Below, piece after piece: positions 35,184 to 42,596 of a DNA stretch of 51,278 nucleotides. The notes beneath the pieces were generated by a model. That model worked only from the letters and a program-made list of their open reading frames with translations, made no database searches and was not told the DNA's origin. The stretch covers positions 1-51,278 of the forward strand of contig CALQZC010000003.1 of the NCBI GenBank assembly GCA_943349045.1. Reading direction: 5' to 3'. The position numbers and the translations under genes were made by a program. The DNA comes from Candidatus Peribacteria bacterium. GTDB lineage: Bacteria; Patescibacteriota; Gracilibacteria; UBA1369; UBA12463. Within the stretch, counting starts at the first letter, position 1; the number at the start of each line of letters is the position of its first letter.

Positions 35184-35312
35184 ATGCTGTCTAAACTTAA
35201 AAAGCGAAAACGAGCTCGAACACACGGCTTCTTGAAGCGTTCACGATCAGTAGGTGGCCGAAAGGTCCTCTCTGCTCGACGCGCAAAAGGAAGAAAGCGA
35301 CTTACTGTCTAA
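35184..35312 (+). CDS. rpmH: Ribosomal protein bL34
   Basis: 42 residues, a highly basic protein of the large ribosomal subunit. The sequence has the hallmark [11 protein letters not shown] and [18 protein letters not shown] blocks, with a slightly lineage-specific N-terminus ([11 protein letters not shown]). The length is normal (family about 44). It starts the conserved rpmH-rnpA-yidC-jag block. Its TAA stop is one base before the rnpA ATG, and its promoter is consensus-like. Confidence 0.97.
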   Translation: MLSKLKKRKRARTHGFLKRSRSVGGRKVLSARRAKGRKRLTV

Positions 35313-35313
35313 C

Positions 35314-35655
35314 ATGCTCGCAAAAGACCACCGCCTCAGCAAAAAAGACATTGAGTTACTTTTTAAGCAAGGTGAGGGTTTTCGTACTCCATTTGTCTTC
35401 TTCCGGACCCGACCGACAAATATACCAAGAGCACGCTTCTGTATTATTTTTACGAAAACGGTGAAAATGACGAGCATCGAGCGAAACCGAATACGAAGAC
35501 TGACGTATGGAGTCCTTCAGAAATATCTGGAAAAGTTCAGAACTCATCGGGACTACGCCGTAACGATCACGCCGAAACTCATCGAACAACCTCAAAAGAA
35601 ACGTCGAGAAATTCTCGAACAATCCCTCACTCCATTATTGTCACTCCATGGCTAA
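35314..35655 (+). CDS. rnpA: Ribonuclease P protein component
   Basis: 113 residues from the ATG at 35314, one base after the rpmH stop. A longer in-frame start at 35254 would run through rpmH. RnpA binds the RNase P RNA and helps it cut the 5' leaders from pre-tRNAs. The diagnostic R-N-R-I-R-R motif is present (SIERNRIRRLTYGVL), preceded by the LSKKDIELLFKQG start typical of the family. Its stop overlaps the yidC start by 8 nt (ATGGCTAA). The RNase P RNA gene itself is not in this window. Confidence 0.95.
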   Translation: MLAKDHRLSKKDIELLFKQGEGFRTPFVFFRTRPTNIPRARFCIIFTKTVKMTSIERNRIRRLTYGVLQKYLEKFRTHRDYAVTITPKLIEQPQKKRREILEQSLTPLLSLHG

Positions 35656-36892
35656 AAAAATCCTCCGCAACGTTCTCACCTTTCTCGCCATCTTTTTGGT
35701 GGTAAACGCCGCCTTCAGCTACTTCGCCGGACCATCTAAGGATACGAGTGGAACAGAGGCGCCGGTAAAAATCGTCATGAGCGATGACGAGTATGGTCGC
35801 GGAGCAAACGTCACCGCATCTCTGGAAAACAACACCGATAAGGACTTCACCATTCCAAACGACTGCCCAAGCGAGCCACTTGAGGTCATGAAGTATACCA
35901 ATAATCAGTGGGGAAAGGTCGAAGCACGACCAGAGGTAACCTGCGACGCAACCGAGAAAACACTCACTGTAAAAGCCAAAAGCAAGCTCGTGATCGACTA
36001 TGCAAACTGGAATCACGCCCTCTTCGGCGAAAACGGACGATATAAAGTAAGTATAAAACTTCCTGCAGCGGCAGGCGTCGAAGACGCCACCGAAAAAACA
36101 GTTGAGTCCCCTGAGTTCACCATCGTCAATCCAAGCATCTGGAGAACACTGTGGACCAGCGTCTTCTACCAGCCTATCTATAACGTACTCGTGTTCCTCA
36201 CCGCGAAAATTCCAGGTCACGACCTCGGGTTTGCCATTATTGCGCTGACGATTCTCATCCGACTTCTTCTCCTCGCACCGTCTCAAAAAGCGCTCAAGTC
36301 ACAGAAAAAAATGCAGGAGCTTCAGCCGAAACTCGAGGCCATCAAGGAAAAGCACAAAGGAAATCAACAGATGATCTCCGTGGAAACCATGGCGCTCTGG
36401 AAAGACAATAAAGTGAATCCATTCGGAAGCTGTCTGCCAATCTTGATTCAGTTCCCGGTATTAATTGCCCTCTTTTATGTGGTGCAGACCGGCCTAAACC
36501 CAGACAACGCCTACCTTCTCTATCCAGGATTCATCAGCGTATCGCTCAGTGATATTCACACGAATTTCTTCGGAATTCTCGAGCTCACGACGAGAAACAC
36601 CATCGTCCTTCCACTTATCGTCGGCCTTTTGCAATTCGTCCAGATGAAGATGACCCTGAAAAAAGCAGCTCCAGGAGCCAAAAAATCAGAAATGGAAATC
36701 GCAAACAGTATGATGATTTACGTCATGCCGGTGATGATCGCGCTCTTCACCGCCTCCGTTCCTGCGGGTGTTGGTCTCTATTGGGCGACCTCGACACTCT
36801 TCGGTATCGGACAACAGGCCTATGTAAACAAACAGACTGGCGGATCTTCAGGTCAAGATAACAACTCCGCAAAGCGCATTATCACGGTCTAA
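35648..36892 (+). CDS. yidC: YidC/Oxa1 membrane-protein insertase
   Basis: 414 residues. YidC inserts and folds membrane proteins, alone or with SecYEG. The first ~30 residues form an N-terminal membrane segment. An external beta-rich segment of about 140 residues follows, then the conserved core: SIWRTLWTSVFYQPIYNVLVFL, GFAIIALTILIRLLLLAPSQ (with the key Arg in the membrane), the cytoplasmic KKMQELQPKLEAIKEKHKG hairpin, NPFGSCLPILIQFPVLIALF and MMIYVMPVMIALFTASVPAG with GLYW nearby. It overlaps rnpA by 8 nt and is followed by jag, as in many bacteria. Confidence 0.96.
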   Translation: MAKKILRNVLTFLAIFLVVNAAFSYFAGPSKDTSGTEAPVKIVMSDDEYGRGANVTASLENNTDKDFTIPNDCPSEPLEVMKYTNNQWGKVEARPEVTCDATEKTLTVKAKSKLVIDYANWNHALFGENGRYKVSIKLPAAAGVEDATEKTVESPEFTIVNPSIWRTLWTSVFYQPIYNVLVFLTAKIPGHDLGFAIIALTILIRLLLLAPSQKALKSQKKMQELQPKLEAIKEKHKGNQQMISVETMALWKDNKVNPFGSCLPILIQFPVLIALFYVVQTGLNPDNAYLLYPGFISVSLSDIHTNFFGILELTTRNTIVLPLIVGLLQFVQMKMTLKKAAPGAKKSEMEIANSMMIYVMPVMIALFTASVPAGVGLYWATSTLFGIGQQAYVNKQTGGSSGQDNNSAKRIITV

Positions 36893-36907
36893 AAAACCTG
36901 CTATACT
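36879..36907 (+). promoter_or_regulatory. Promoter for jag
   Basis: TTATCA (36879-36884, inside the end of yidC), a 17-nt spacer and extended -10 TGC-TATACT (-10 at 36902-36907). It would give a leader of about 20 nt. Confidence 0.55.
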
Positions 36908-36933
36908 TACACCTACATCTTTATTTACTTCCC

Positions 36934-37443
36934 ATGGAACTCGAACGAATGATTCTGCAGACGCTAGAAGAATTCATGAAGCATCTCGGCATCGAGATGA
37001 CGAATGTCGAACTGACCAAAGAAGAAAACGGAACCTTCCGAGTGAACATCGAGGCAGAAAATGCCAATCAGATTATCGGCCACCACGGTGAAAACCTCAT
37101 CGCCCTTCAGCACGCCGTCAAACTCATCCTGTGGAGACAGATCGACAAAAACGCCGAGACGAAAAAGCTCGCACCAAACGAAGAAAATTTTTCTTTTGTG
37201 CTCGATATAGAAAATTACCGACGACGTCAGGAAGAAAATGTCATCATGATCGCCGAACAAAAAGCCGAGATCGTCCGAAAAACCCGAAAAAATCAGTCAC
37301 TTCCGCCGATGTCACCATACTTCCGACGTCTCATCCACATGCATTTTACCAAGCCTGAGTACCAGGATCTCGAGACCATCAGCCAGGGCGAGGGCGATGT
37401 TCGACAAGTCACCATCCGTTCCAAAGTTCTCATCGAAGAGTAG
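36934..37443 (+). CDS. jag: Jag/KhpB-type KH-R3H RNA-binding protein
   Basis: 169 residues. After an N-terminal Jag-like helix-strand start there is a KH domain with IIGHHGENLIALQHAVKLIL (residues ~48-67). An R3H domain follows, with SPYFRRLIHMHFTKP and the R3H-type core ending in EGDVRQVTIRS. The protein (also called KhpB, EloR or SpoIIIJ-associated) binds RNA and is linked to cell elongation and division in Gram-positive bacteria. Its place after yidC is conserved across bacteria. The last codon region overlaps the -35 and -10 boxes of the following gene. Confidence 0.93.
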   Translation: MELERMILQTLEEFMKHLGIEMTNVELTKEENGTFRVNIEAENANQIIGHHGENLIALQHAVKLILWRQIDKNAETKKLAPNEENFSFVLDIENYRRRQEENVIMIAEQKAEIVRKTRKNQSLPPMSPYFRRLIHMHFTKPEYQDLETISQGEGDVRQVTIRSKVLIEE

Positions 37444-37446
37444 TAT
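37419..37446 (+). promoter_or_regulatory. Leaderless promoter for the SLH-RlpA gene, overlapping the jag stop
   Basis: TTCCAA (37419-37424), a 16-nt spacer and TAGTAT (37441-37446), then six bases and the ATG at 37453. The TAG of the -10 box is the jag stop codon. Confidence 0.45.
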
Positions 37447-37452
37447 TTCTCT

Positions 37453-38415
37453 ATGACCACAAACATGGCCCCGAAACCCTGGATGCTCCTCGGCGTTCTC
37501 TTGCTGTCCACCACCATTTCTGCGATCGTTTCTGCAGGAACTCTTCCGGTGGAAGAGGAAAAGAAAGTATTCTTCTCCGATATTACCATCGGCTCTCCGT
37601 ATCTCGTACAACTCAAATATCTTCATACACAAGGCCTGATCGATGGCTACGAAAACGGCATGTTTCAACCAAAAAAACTGATCACTCGCGCCGAAGCCGC
37701 AACGATGCTCGAACGCGCACTCTTGGATGAAGAAACAAAATCTGACACGACCACGAGATTTTCTGATGTTCCACAAGATCACTGGGCACATGAAACCATC
37801 AGTCACATGGCAGAGAAGAAAATTATCAAGGGCTACAAAAATGAGGAATTTAAACCAAACCAAACAATCAACCGAGCCGAGGCGATCAAGATGGTGATTG
37901 TCGCCGAGCAGATAAAAAGTCCAAAACTCACCCTTCCTACCAACAGCAAAAGCTCATTCAAGGATATGAAAGGAACCGAGTGGTTCGCGCCGTACATCGA
38001 GGCAGCAAACAGCCGAACGATGCTCACCTACAGCACCAAAATGCTCATCTATCCTGCAGACCAGGTGACCCGCGGTGAGTTTGCCGATCTGGTCTACCGT
38101 GCGATCCGCACCCGCGAACCCGGCCACTTCTTCGGACGGGGAACCTACTACAGCGATTTCTTCGAAGGACGCGGAACCTCCGCCGGCGAAAAGTATCGCA
38201 AAGACGGCTACACCGCCGCGCACAAGACACTCCCCTTTAACACAAAAATAAAAGTCACCTACCTCCGCAACGAACAATCCGTCACGGTGCGCGTCAACGA
38301 CCGCGGCCCATTCACGCCAAGCATGGACGTCGATCTCACCCGTCGCGCCTTCAGTGACCTCGCCAATCCATCCGAAGGCATTATACCAATTGAATACGAA
38401 ATCGTGACCGAGTAA
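37453..38415 (+). CDS. SLH-domain protein with C-terminal RlpA-like double-psi beta-barrel
   Basis: 320 residues. A signal peptide (hydrophobic residues ~10-30, ending ...SAG) is followed by three S-layer-homology repeats: FSDITIGSPYLVQLKYLHTQ..., FSDVPQDHWAHETISHMAEK... and the more diverged SFKDMKGTEWFAPYIEAANS..., each with a G[YL]-x-[ND]G or TRAE/NRAE-type ending. SLH repeats usually bind cell-wall polysaccharide. The C-terminal ~95 residues are RlpA-like (GRGTYYSDFFEGRGTSAGE, VTVRVNDRGPFTPSMDVDL), a fold that cuts or binds denuded peptidoglycan. A wall-anchored septum or peptidoglycan protein is likely. It is in the yidC-jag block and precedes an FtsL-like gene. Confidence 0.86.
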   Translation: MTTNMAPKPWMLLGVLLLSTTISAIVSAGTLPVEEEKKVFFSDITIGSPYLVQLKYLHTQGLIDGYENGMFQPKKLITRAEAATMLERALLDEETKSDTTTRFSDVPQDHWAHETISHMAEKKIIKGYKNEEFKPNQTINRAEAIKMVIVAEQIKSPKLTLPTNSKSSFKDMKGTEWFAPYIEAANSRTMLTYSTKMLIYPADQVTRGEFADLVYRAIRTREPGHFFGRGTYYSDFFEGRGTSAGEKYRKDGYTAAHKTLPFNTKIKVTYLRNEQSVTVRVNDRGPFTPSMDVDLTRRAFSDLANPSEGIIPIEYEIVTE

Positions 38416-38436
38416 ACTTGCCGCATAACCCTCACT

Positions 38437-38784
38437 ATGAACGAAGTTATCCTCCCAAAACGCAACGTCAAGATTCTCAACCGTGAGACTTTTTCGCGAG
38501 CAACCAACAAAACCATCACGATGTTGGTGCTCACCCTCGGTGCGATGATTATTATTCTGAGCGCCGTCTTTATCACGATGACAAGTGCCACTTCCCAAAA
38601 AGGCTACGAACTCAAACAGCTCCAGCTCGCAAACGAACAGCTCCAGCTCACCAGCGAAAAACTCCGCGGCGACGTCACCGAGTCCCGCTCCTTCACGAGC
38701 GTCGAAGAGACCGAAAAGGTCCAGGAAATGTCCCCTCCCGAGTTCAAAAAATATGTCACCAGCAAGAAAAGTGCCAAGAAATAG
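38437..38784 (+). CDS. Small membrane protein with coiled coil, FtsL/DivIC-like
   Basis: 115 residues. A short basic N-terminus is followed by one membrane segment (about residues 30-49, MLVLTLGAMIIILSAVFITM) and a Leu/Gln-rich heptad stretch (ELKQLQLANEQLQLTSEKL) likely to form a coiled coil. The tail is charged and basic. This topology is that of FtsL/DivIC-type septum proteins, but sequence identity is too low to be certain. The adjacency to an RlpA-type wall protein and jag supports a division or wall role. It ends 19 nt before the tRNA promoter. Confidence 0.6.
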   Translation: MNEVILPKRNVKILNRETFSRATNKTITMLVLTLGAMIIILSAVFITMTSATSQKGYELKQLQLANEQLQLTSEKLRGDVTESRSFTSVEETEKVQEMSPPEFKKYVTSKKSAKK

Positions 38785-38803
38785 GCGAGAAATGAAGCTA
38801 GAA

Positions 38804-38832
38804 TTGACTTTCAACAACCTTCTGCCTATACT
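38804..38832 (+). promoter_or_regulatory. Promoter for tRNA-Glu
   Basis: TTGACT (38804-38809), a 17-nt spacer and TATACT (38827-38832), 25 nt before the tRNA 5' end. It is a near-consensus promoter. Confidence 0.75.
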
Positions 38833-38857
38833 TCCCCAGCCTCAATACGCTCATCGT

Positions 38858-38932
38858 GGCGCCATCGTCTAATGGTTAGGACGCTACCCTTTCAAGGTGG
38901 AGATAGGAGTTCAATCCTCCTTGGTGCTACCA
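38858..38932 (+). tRNA. tRNA-Glu (anticodon UUC), CCA encoded
   Basis: The cloverleaf folds well. The acceptor stem is GGCGCCA against TGGTGCT (two G-U pairs). The anticodon stem is CTACC/GGTGG with the loop CTTTCAA, so the anticodon is TTC. The T arm is AGGAG-TTCAATC-CTCCT. The discriminator A at 38929 is followed by genome-encoded CCA (38930-38932). A consensus-like promoter precedes it. It is the only tRNA gene I found in the window, and its synthetase gene gltX is 23 kb away. The HNH-less family gene ends 44 nt downstream on the other strand. Confidence 0.95.
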
Positions 38933-38976
38933 AACACATGAGCGAAAGCGAATGTGCTTGTTCCCGTATTAAAAAT

Positions 38977-39738
38977 TTAAACCACATCTTTCAAAAGTTC
39001 ACGCAAGGCATCCTCCCACGTGACCATTCGCCTGAGCCGCTTTTCAAGTTCGCGCCGAAACAACCGGAATCGCGCAGCAAGCGCGCTATTCACAGGAAAT
39101 GAAAGGGTCTCACGCTGAGTGGAGAGTTGCTCAAGTTTTGAGGGTGCACTTGGTTGACTCATTATATTTTCATCTTCTAGACGAGTAATTTCGCCGGCGA
39201 AATTGTCAGCTTTATTTTCATCATTTTTTTGGAGTAAAGATGATTGAGAAATATTTTTAACAGGCTCGCAACTCACCTCAATCACCCCACTCAGTAAATT
39301 TTTCTGCTCTTCTCTATTCTGCCTACGCAAATCACGAACGTACACAATGAGTGCCGATCTCGACAGATCCCTCAGTAACCCCAGCCACTGTTCCTCATTA
39401 TTCGAGGTGACCAACGACAAAACGGCACGAATCTTTGACCAGCCAATCTCGCCCGAGTACAGGGCACGACGCATCAAGCGTAAATCGACGAGCTGTGCAT
39501 CAAGCCGTAAAACCTCTTCCACAAGAGGATATCCAATCCCACCAACCACCGAAGCAAAGTGGAAAATCGAAGAAAATTTCTTCACATCATACGCGCCTCG
39601 ACGCTCCACGAGAGGCAAGAGCCCAATAAACATCCGCCGAGATGTCACCGCAACACTCGCGAGCTGCCGACACCGCTCGAGGAGTTCGCGATCGCTCAGG
39701 TGTTCTGGATCTGTAGTAAGGAAACCAAGTTCGTTCAT
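38977..39738 (-). CDS. HNH-less paralogue of the HNH-family proteins
   Basis: 253 residues from the ATG at 39738 (MNELGFLTT); an in-frame ATG at 39747 is less likely because TATATG lies exactly 6 nt before 39738, suggesting a leaderless start. The protein aligns with the HNH protein at 12308: LSDRELLERC, then RRMFIGLLPLVERRGAYDVKKFSSIFHFAS, then a GEI-x(2)-SK-like segment and ALIVYVRDL. It also shares the later TLSFPVNSALAARFRLFRRE segment. However, it stops before the Cys/His-rich HNH module, ending in a basic LEKRLRRMVTWEDALRELLKD. It therefore keeps the shared region but has lost the nuclease. It lacks the conserved leader of the other two copies. Confidence 0.72.
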   Translation of the reverse strand: MNELGFLTTDPEHLSDRELLERCRQLASVAVTSRRMFIGLLPLVERRGAYDVKKFSSIFHFASVVGGIGYPLVEEVLRLDAQLVDLRLMRRALYSGEIGWSKIRAVLSLVTSNNEEQWLGLLRDLSRSALIVYVRDLRRQNREEQKNLLSGVIEVSCEPVKNISQSSLLQKNDENKADNFAGEITRLEDENIMSQPSAPSKLEQLSTQRETLSFPVNSALAARFRLFRRELEKRLRRMVTWEDALRELLKDVV

Positions 39739-39915
39739 GGCGTACATATAAAAACAGATGATGATTGCAAAAGTATCTCATGGATTTTTATGGCTTCCTA
39801 ATAACATTTTCCTAACAAAAAGCTTACACGGCGAAAAGATATACCATGAGACTCAAAAACATTATTATGGAGCTCTGTCCAGGGGTACATTCAGAAACAC
39901 TAATAACCAGTATAT
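39739..39915. other. Intergenic stretch between the HNH-less gene and the next unknown gene
   Basis: About 177 nt that contain the promoter region of the HNH-less gene and the downstream flank of the minus-strand gene at 39916. A 60-codon forward reading frame here has no ribosome binding site or recognisable domain, so it is not called. Confidence 0.4.
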
Positions 39916-40377
39916 TTATATAGCAGACAAAGATGGATGATTGATGAGGAGGACACGATCAATGGTGGCAATAGCTCCATCAGGGCCGTCAAGACTTGGG
40001 AAAATCCTATTATGAAGGAGGGGCCACGATGCAAACGAATGAGAAGAACATGAAATTTTAAATTGGGTTCGCTGTCCATCATACGGACGATGAATGGCGA
40101 TCTGAATACCAGGTTCACGAGTCGTCACAATATCACCATGAGGTTTATGACGATAAGCATCATTAAACTTCAATCGATCAGGTTTATTGGCTCGAGCATG
40201 AGCTACGCCAGTTTTTTCAAGGTCAAGAGCGCGAGTAAGGGCAGCCTTTATCATACGAAGCCCGGCCGCAACACCAGCCGAAGGCTTTTCTAGTTTTTTC
40301 GCCTCCAGTCGAGCCTGTCTACCAGTCAACTCAGCAACTCCCAAACCTACCAATCTATCAAGTTTCTTTCCATCCAT
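39916..40377 (-). CDS. Unknown protein, partner of the orphan histidine kinase (153 aa)
   Basis: A soluble protein that I do not recognise. The N-terminal ~70 residues are helical and basic (LTGRQARLEAKKLEKPSAG, RMIKAALTRALDLEK). The C-terminal half is mixed with short beta-like segments (TTREPGIQIAIHRPYDGQR). No signal peptide or phosphoacceptor domain is visible, so it is not an evident response regulator. It follows the histidine kinase gene by 16 nt and probably shares its promoter at 41268-41296. Confidence 0.58.
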   Translation of the reverse strand: MDGKKLDRLVGLGVAELTGRQARLEAKKLEKPSAGVAAGLRMIKAALTRALDLEKTGVAHARANKPDRLKFNDAYRHKPHGDIVTTREPGIQIAIHRPYDGQRTQFKISCSSHSFASWPLLHNRIFPSLDGPDGAIATIDRVLLINHPSLSAI

Positions 40378-40393
40378 AGTGGAATATAAAAGA

Positions 40394-41245
40394 CTAAGAA
40401 CTTTGCAATTTCAATATAAACCTTGCGCCCTTTCCACCAGATCCATTAAGCAAACCTCCATGTGGTTCGCACTCAATTGATCCACCCATCGCAGCCATTC
40501 GTTCGCGTGCATGAGCAAGACCCATGCCAGTCCCTTTCTCGCAACCACTCTTTCCCCACTCAAAAAGCTCGTTAACAATCTCATCACGAATACCAGACCC
40601 ATCATCAGAAACTTCCAAGATAACAACATCTCCTTCTTCTCGAGCACTCAAAATAAACGTATTAGCACAACCATGACGCCTACTATTTTTTGCCATATTG
40701 ATAAGTAAAAGCTCAAGAGAGGCGCTATGCATAAAAACAGTAGCATCTTGAGGATAATCTATAGTTAATCCATTATAATCTCCATCCTCAGACACGAAAC
40801 AATACTCCAGAGAAGGCACAATATGATTCACCAAATCCTTCAAAGAGCCTGGCTGCACATCAAGCACGACATCTTCCATCCAAAACTCCATCGCGTGCAA
40901 AACACAAAGCATACCTTGAAGAGCAGATCGAATACGTTCATACCATTTCGTGACCTGCTCAGGTTCATTATCTTGAATATCAAGATAAATTATATCCAGA
41001 GAACCCATCAGAGTATGGAACTGACCGAGCGCATCATGATCAAAAATTGCCTGAACGGAAAGACACTCTCGTCGAACATGTTTGATAACCGAAGCAATAG
41101 CACCAAATGTTTGACGCCAGACCTCGATATCCTGCACAGTCAACTGCTGAGTATCCGTCTGGATGATTTCTTGCTGAAGCTGTTCAAGGGCAGCCGTTTG
41201 AGCGAGAAGCGGTTCAACATATTCTTTGGGAATATTTGGGATCAT
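40394..41245 (-). CDS. Soluble sensor histidine kinase
   Basis: 283 residues. The C-terminal HATPase_c domain is clear: the N box LLLINMAKNSRRHG, G1 VSDDGSGIRDEIVNELFEWG, and G2 KGTGMGLAHARERMAAMGG. A possible H box lies near residue 70 (DHDALGQFHTLMGSLDIIYL), degenerate compared with H-E-L-R-T-P. There is no membrane segment or PAS domain, so the kinase is cytoplasmic and has no obvious sensor. No response-regulator gene is adjacent; the next gene downstream encodes an unknown 153-residue protein. A good promoter precedes it. Confidence 0.83.
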   Translation of the reverse strand: MIPNIPKEYVEPLLAQTAALEQLQQEIIQTDTQQLTVQDIEVWRQTFGAIASVIKHVRRECLSVQAIFDHDALGQFHTLMGSLDIIYLDIQDNEPEQVTKWYERIRSALQGMLCVLHAMEFWMEDVVLDVQPGSLKDLVNHIVPSLEYCFVSEDGDYNGLTIDYPQDATVFMHSASLELLLINMAKNSRRHGCANTFILSAREEGDVVILEVSDDGSGIRDEIVNELFEWGKSGCEKGTGMGLAHARERMAAMGGSIECEPHGGLLNGSGGKGARFILKLQSS

Positions 41246-41267
41246 GGAACAATGAGAAGAAGATGTG

Positions 41268-41296
41268 ACTATAAGTGATTATGAAGATTTTTACAA
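41268..41296 (-). promoter_or_regulatory. Promoter for the histidine kinase gene
   Basis: On the reverse strand TTGTAA (41296-41291), a 17-nt spacer and TATAGT (41273-41268), about 22 nt before the ATG at 41245. Confidence 0.55.
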
Positions 41297-41342
41297 CAAA
41301 AGATCTTGACTCCCCAGTCTCGCTCTGGCAAAGTGTGCTCGC

Positions 41343-41369
41343 TAATTCATACCATTTTAGTATGAATTA
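41343..41369 (+). promoter_or_regulatory. 10-bp inverted repeat upstream of rrf2, likely SUF operator
   Basis: TAATTCATAC (41343-41352), a 7-nt spacer and GTATGAATTA (41360-41369) form a perfect 10-bp inverted repeat, 41 nt before the Rrf2-family gene. A TAGTAT at 41359-41364 inside it could be the -10 box, so repressor binding would block it. The position fits a site for autoregulation of the operon by its first gene. Confidence 0.65.
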
Positions 41370-41410
41370 AAGAAAACAGCTTCAGAAAGCGACAATTTAC
41401 CTGGAAAAAT

Positions 41411-41854
41411 ATGTTCCATCTCTCTCGAAAAGTCGACTACGGACTCCTGCTGCTCATCGAACTGGCCCAGAGCCAGCAGGCAGGCAACGAGCCAATTTCC
41501 CTCAAGGAGTTCGCAAAAAGCCGATTTATGTCATTTTTCTTCCTCCAGCGGGTAGCCTACGAGCTCCGCAAAAAAGGGCTCATTGAAGCCACGAGAGGAA
41601 AGAGTGGCGGCTACTTTCTCTCCAGAAATCCGAAAGAGATTAGCCTGAAAGAAATTTTTGAACTTCTCGAAGGTTCGGTCGCGATCATGCAAGGACTCGA
41701 AGTGAAAGAAAAACTCCCCTGCCTGAATGAAAAACTTTTCACCGCGCATCACGGACTTTCTCTTCTCAACAACGATCTAAAACAATCCCTCTCGCGAATT
41801 ACGCTCCAAGACTTTATATCTCCTAATACACGCCATGTCACAACTCGTCATTAA
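41411..41854 (+). CDS. Rrf2-family transcriptional regulator of the SUF operon
   Basis: 147 residues with the Rrf2 winged-helix start FHLSRKVDYGLLLLIELAQS, ISLKEFAKSRFMSFFFLQRV and the wing LIEATRGKSGGYFLSRNPKE. IscR/SufR-type members sense Fe-S clusters through three cysteines. This protein has only one (KLPCLNE), so cluster ligation must be incomplete or use other residues. The operator upstream and the co-directional sufC overlapping its end by 20 nt indicate that it controls the SUF operon. Confidence 0.9.
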   Translation: MFHLSRKVDYGLLLLIELAQSQQAGNEPISLKEFAKSRFMSFFFLQRVAYELRKKGLIEATRGKSGGYFLSRNPKEISLKEIFELLEGSVAIMQGLEVKEKLPCLNEKLFTAHHGLSLLNNDLKQSLSRITLQDFISPNTRHVTTRH

Positions 41855-42596
41855 GAATCTTCACGCCTCGGTCGATAATAAAGAAATTCTCAAAGGAATT
41901 TCTCTCACCGTAAACTCCGGCGAAATTCACGCCATTATGGGTCCAAACGGATCAGGAAAATCCACGCTCTGCCATATTCTCATGGGTCACCCAAAGTATA
42001 CCATCACGAGCGGAACCATCGAGCTCGACGGCGTAAGTATTACCGAAATGGCACCCGATCAGCGCGCACAACTTGGCTTGTTCCTGAGCTTTCAGTACCC
42101 ACAGGAAATTCCTGGCGTGAAGTATACGAACTTTTTGCGACAGGCGAAGAATGCGTTATTGGCAGCTGCCGGTCAGCCAGCCGTAAAGATTCCAGACTTT
42201 CTCAAAACACTCAAAGAGAAAATCAAGATGCTGAAATTTCCAGAAGATTTCTTGAATCGCGCGGTGAACGAAGGATTTTCGGGTGGAGAAAAAAAACGTG
42301 CAGAGATTTTACAGATGGCCATATTTGAGCCAAAATTCGCGATTCTCGATGAAACCGACTCAGGTCTCGATGTCGACGCACTCAAGATCGTCGCAAAAGG
42401 CGCAGCATCCATCGCAAAAGAAACCCAGTGTGGCGTGCTTCTCATTACGCACTATCAAAGAATTCTCAACTACATCGAACCATCATTCGTACACATCATG
42501 TCAGAAGGACGCATCGTCAGAAGCGGCTCGATGGATCTCGTGCACGAAGTCGAGGCGAAAGGATATGAACCGTTTCTCGTAACCACCACCGTATAA
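41835..42596 (+). CDS. sufC: SufC, ATPase of the Fe-S assembly scaffold
   Basis: 253 residues. An ABC-type ATPase that drives the SufBCD scaffold where Fe-S clusters are built. Walker A is GPNGSGKST near residue 37. The ABC signature is [11 protein letters not shown] and Walker B is [12 protein letters not shown]. The family's [14 protein letters not shown] is present and matches SufC rather than a transporter ATPase. No membrane partner is present. It overlaps rrf2 by 20 nt, and its stop overlaps the sufB start by one base (TAATG), indicating translational coupling. Confidence 0.96.
   Translation: MSQLVIKNLHASVDNKEILKGISLTVNSGEIHAIMGPNGSGKSTLCHILMGHPKYTITSGTIELDGVSITEMAPDQRAQLGLFLSFQYPQEIPGVKYTNFLRQAKNALLAAAGQPAVKIPDFLKTLKEKIKMLKFPEDFLNRAVNEGFSGGEKKRAEILQMAIFEPKFAILDETDSGLDVDALKIVAKGAASIAKETQCGVLLITHYQRILNYIEPSFVHIMSEGRIVRSGSMDLVHEVEAKGYEPFLVTTTV

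Noticed and set aside
39758-39940. Short forward open frame of 60 codons
   Set aside because: No ribosome binding site or family; it overlaps the promoter area of the opposite gene.
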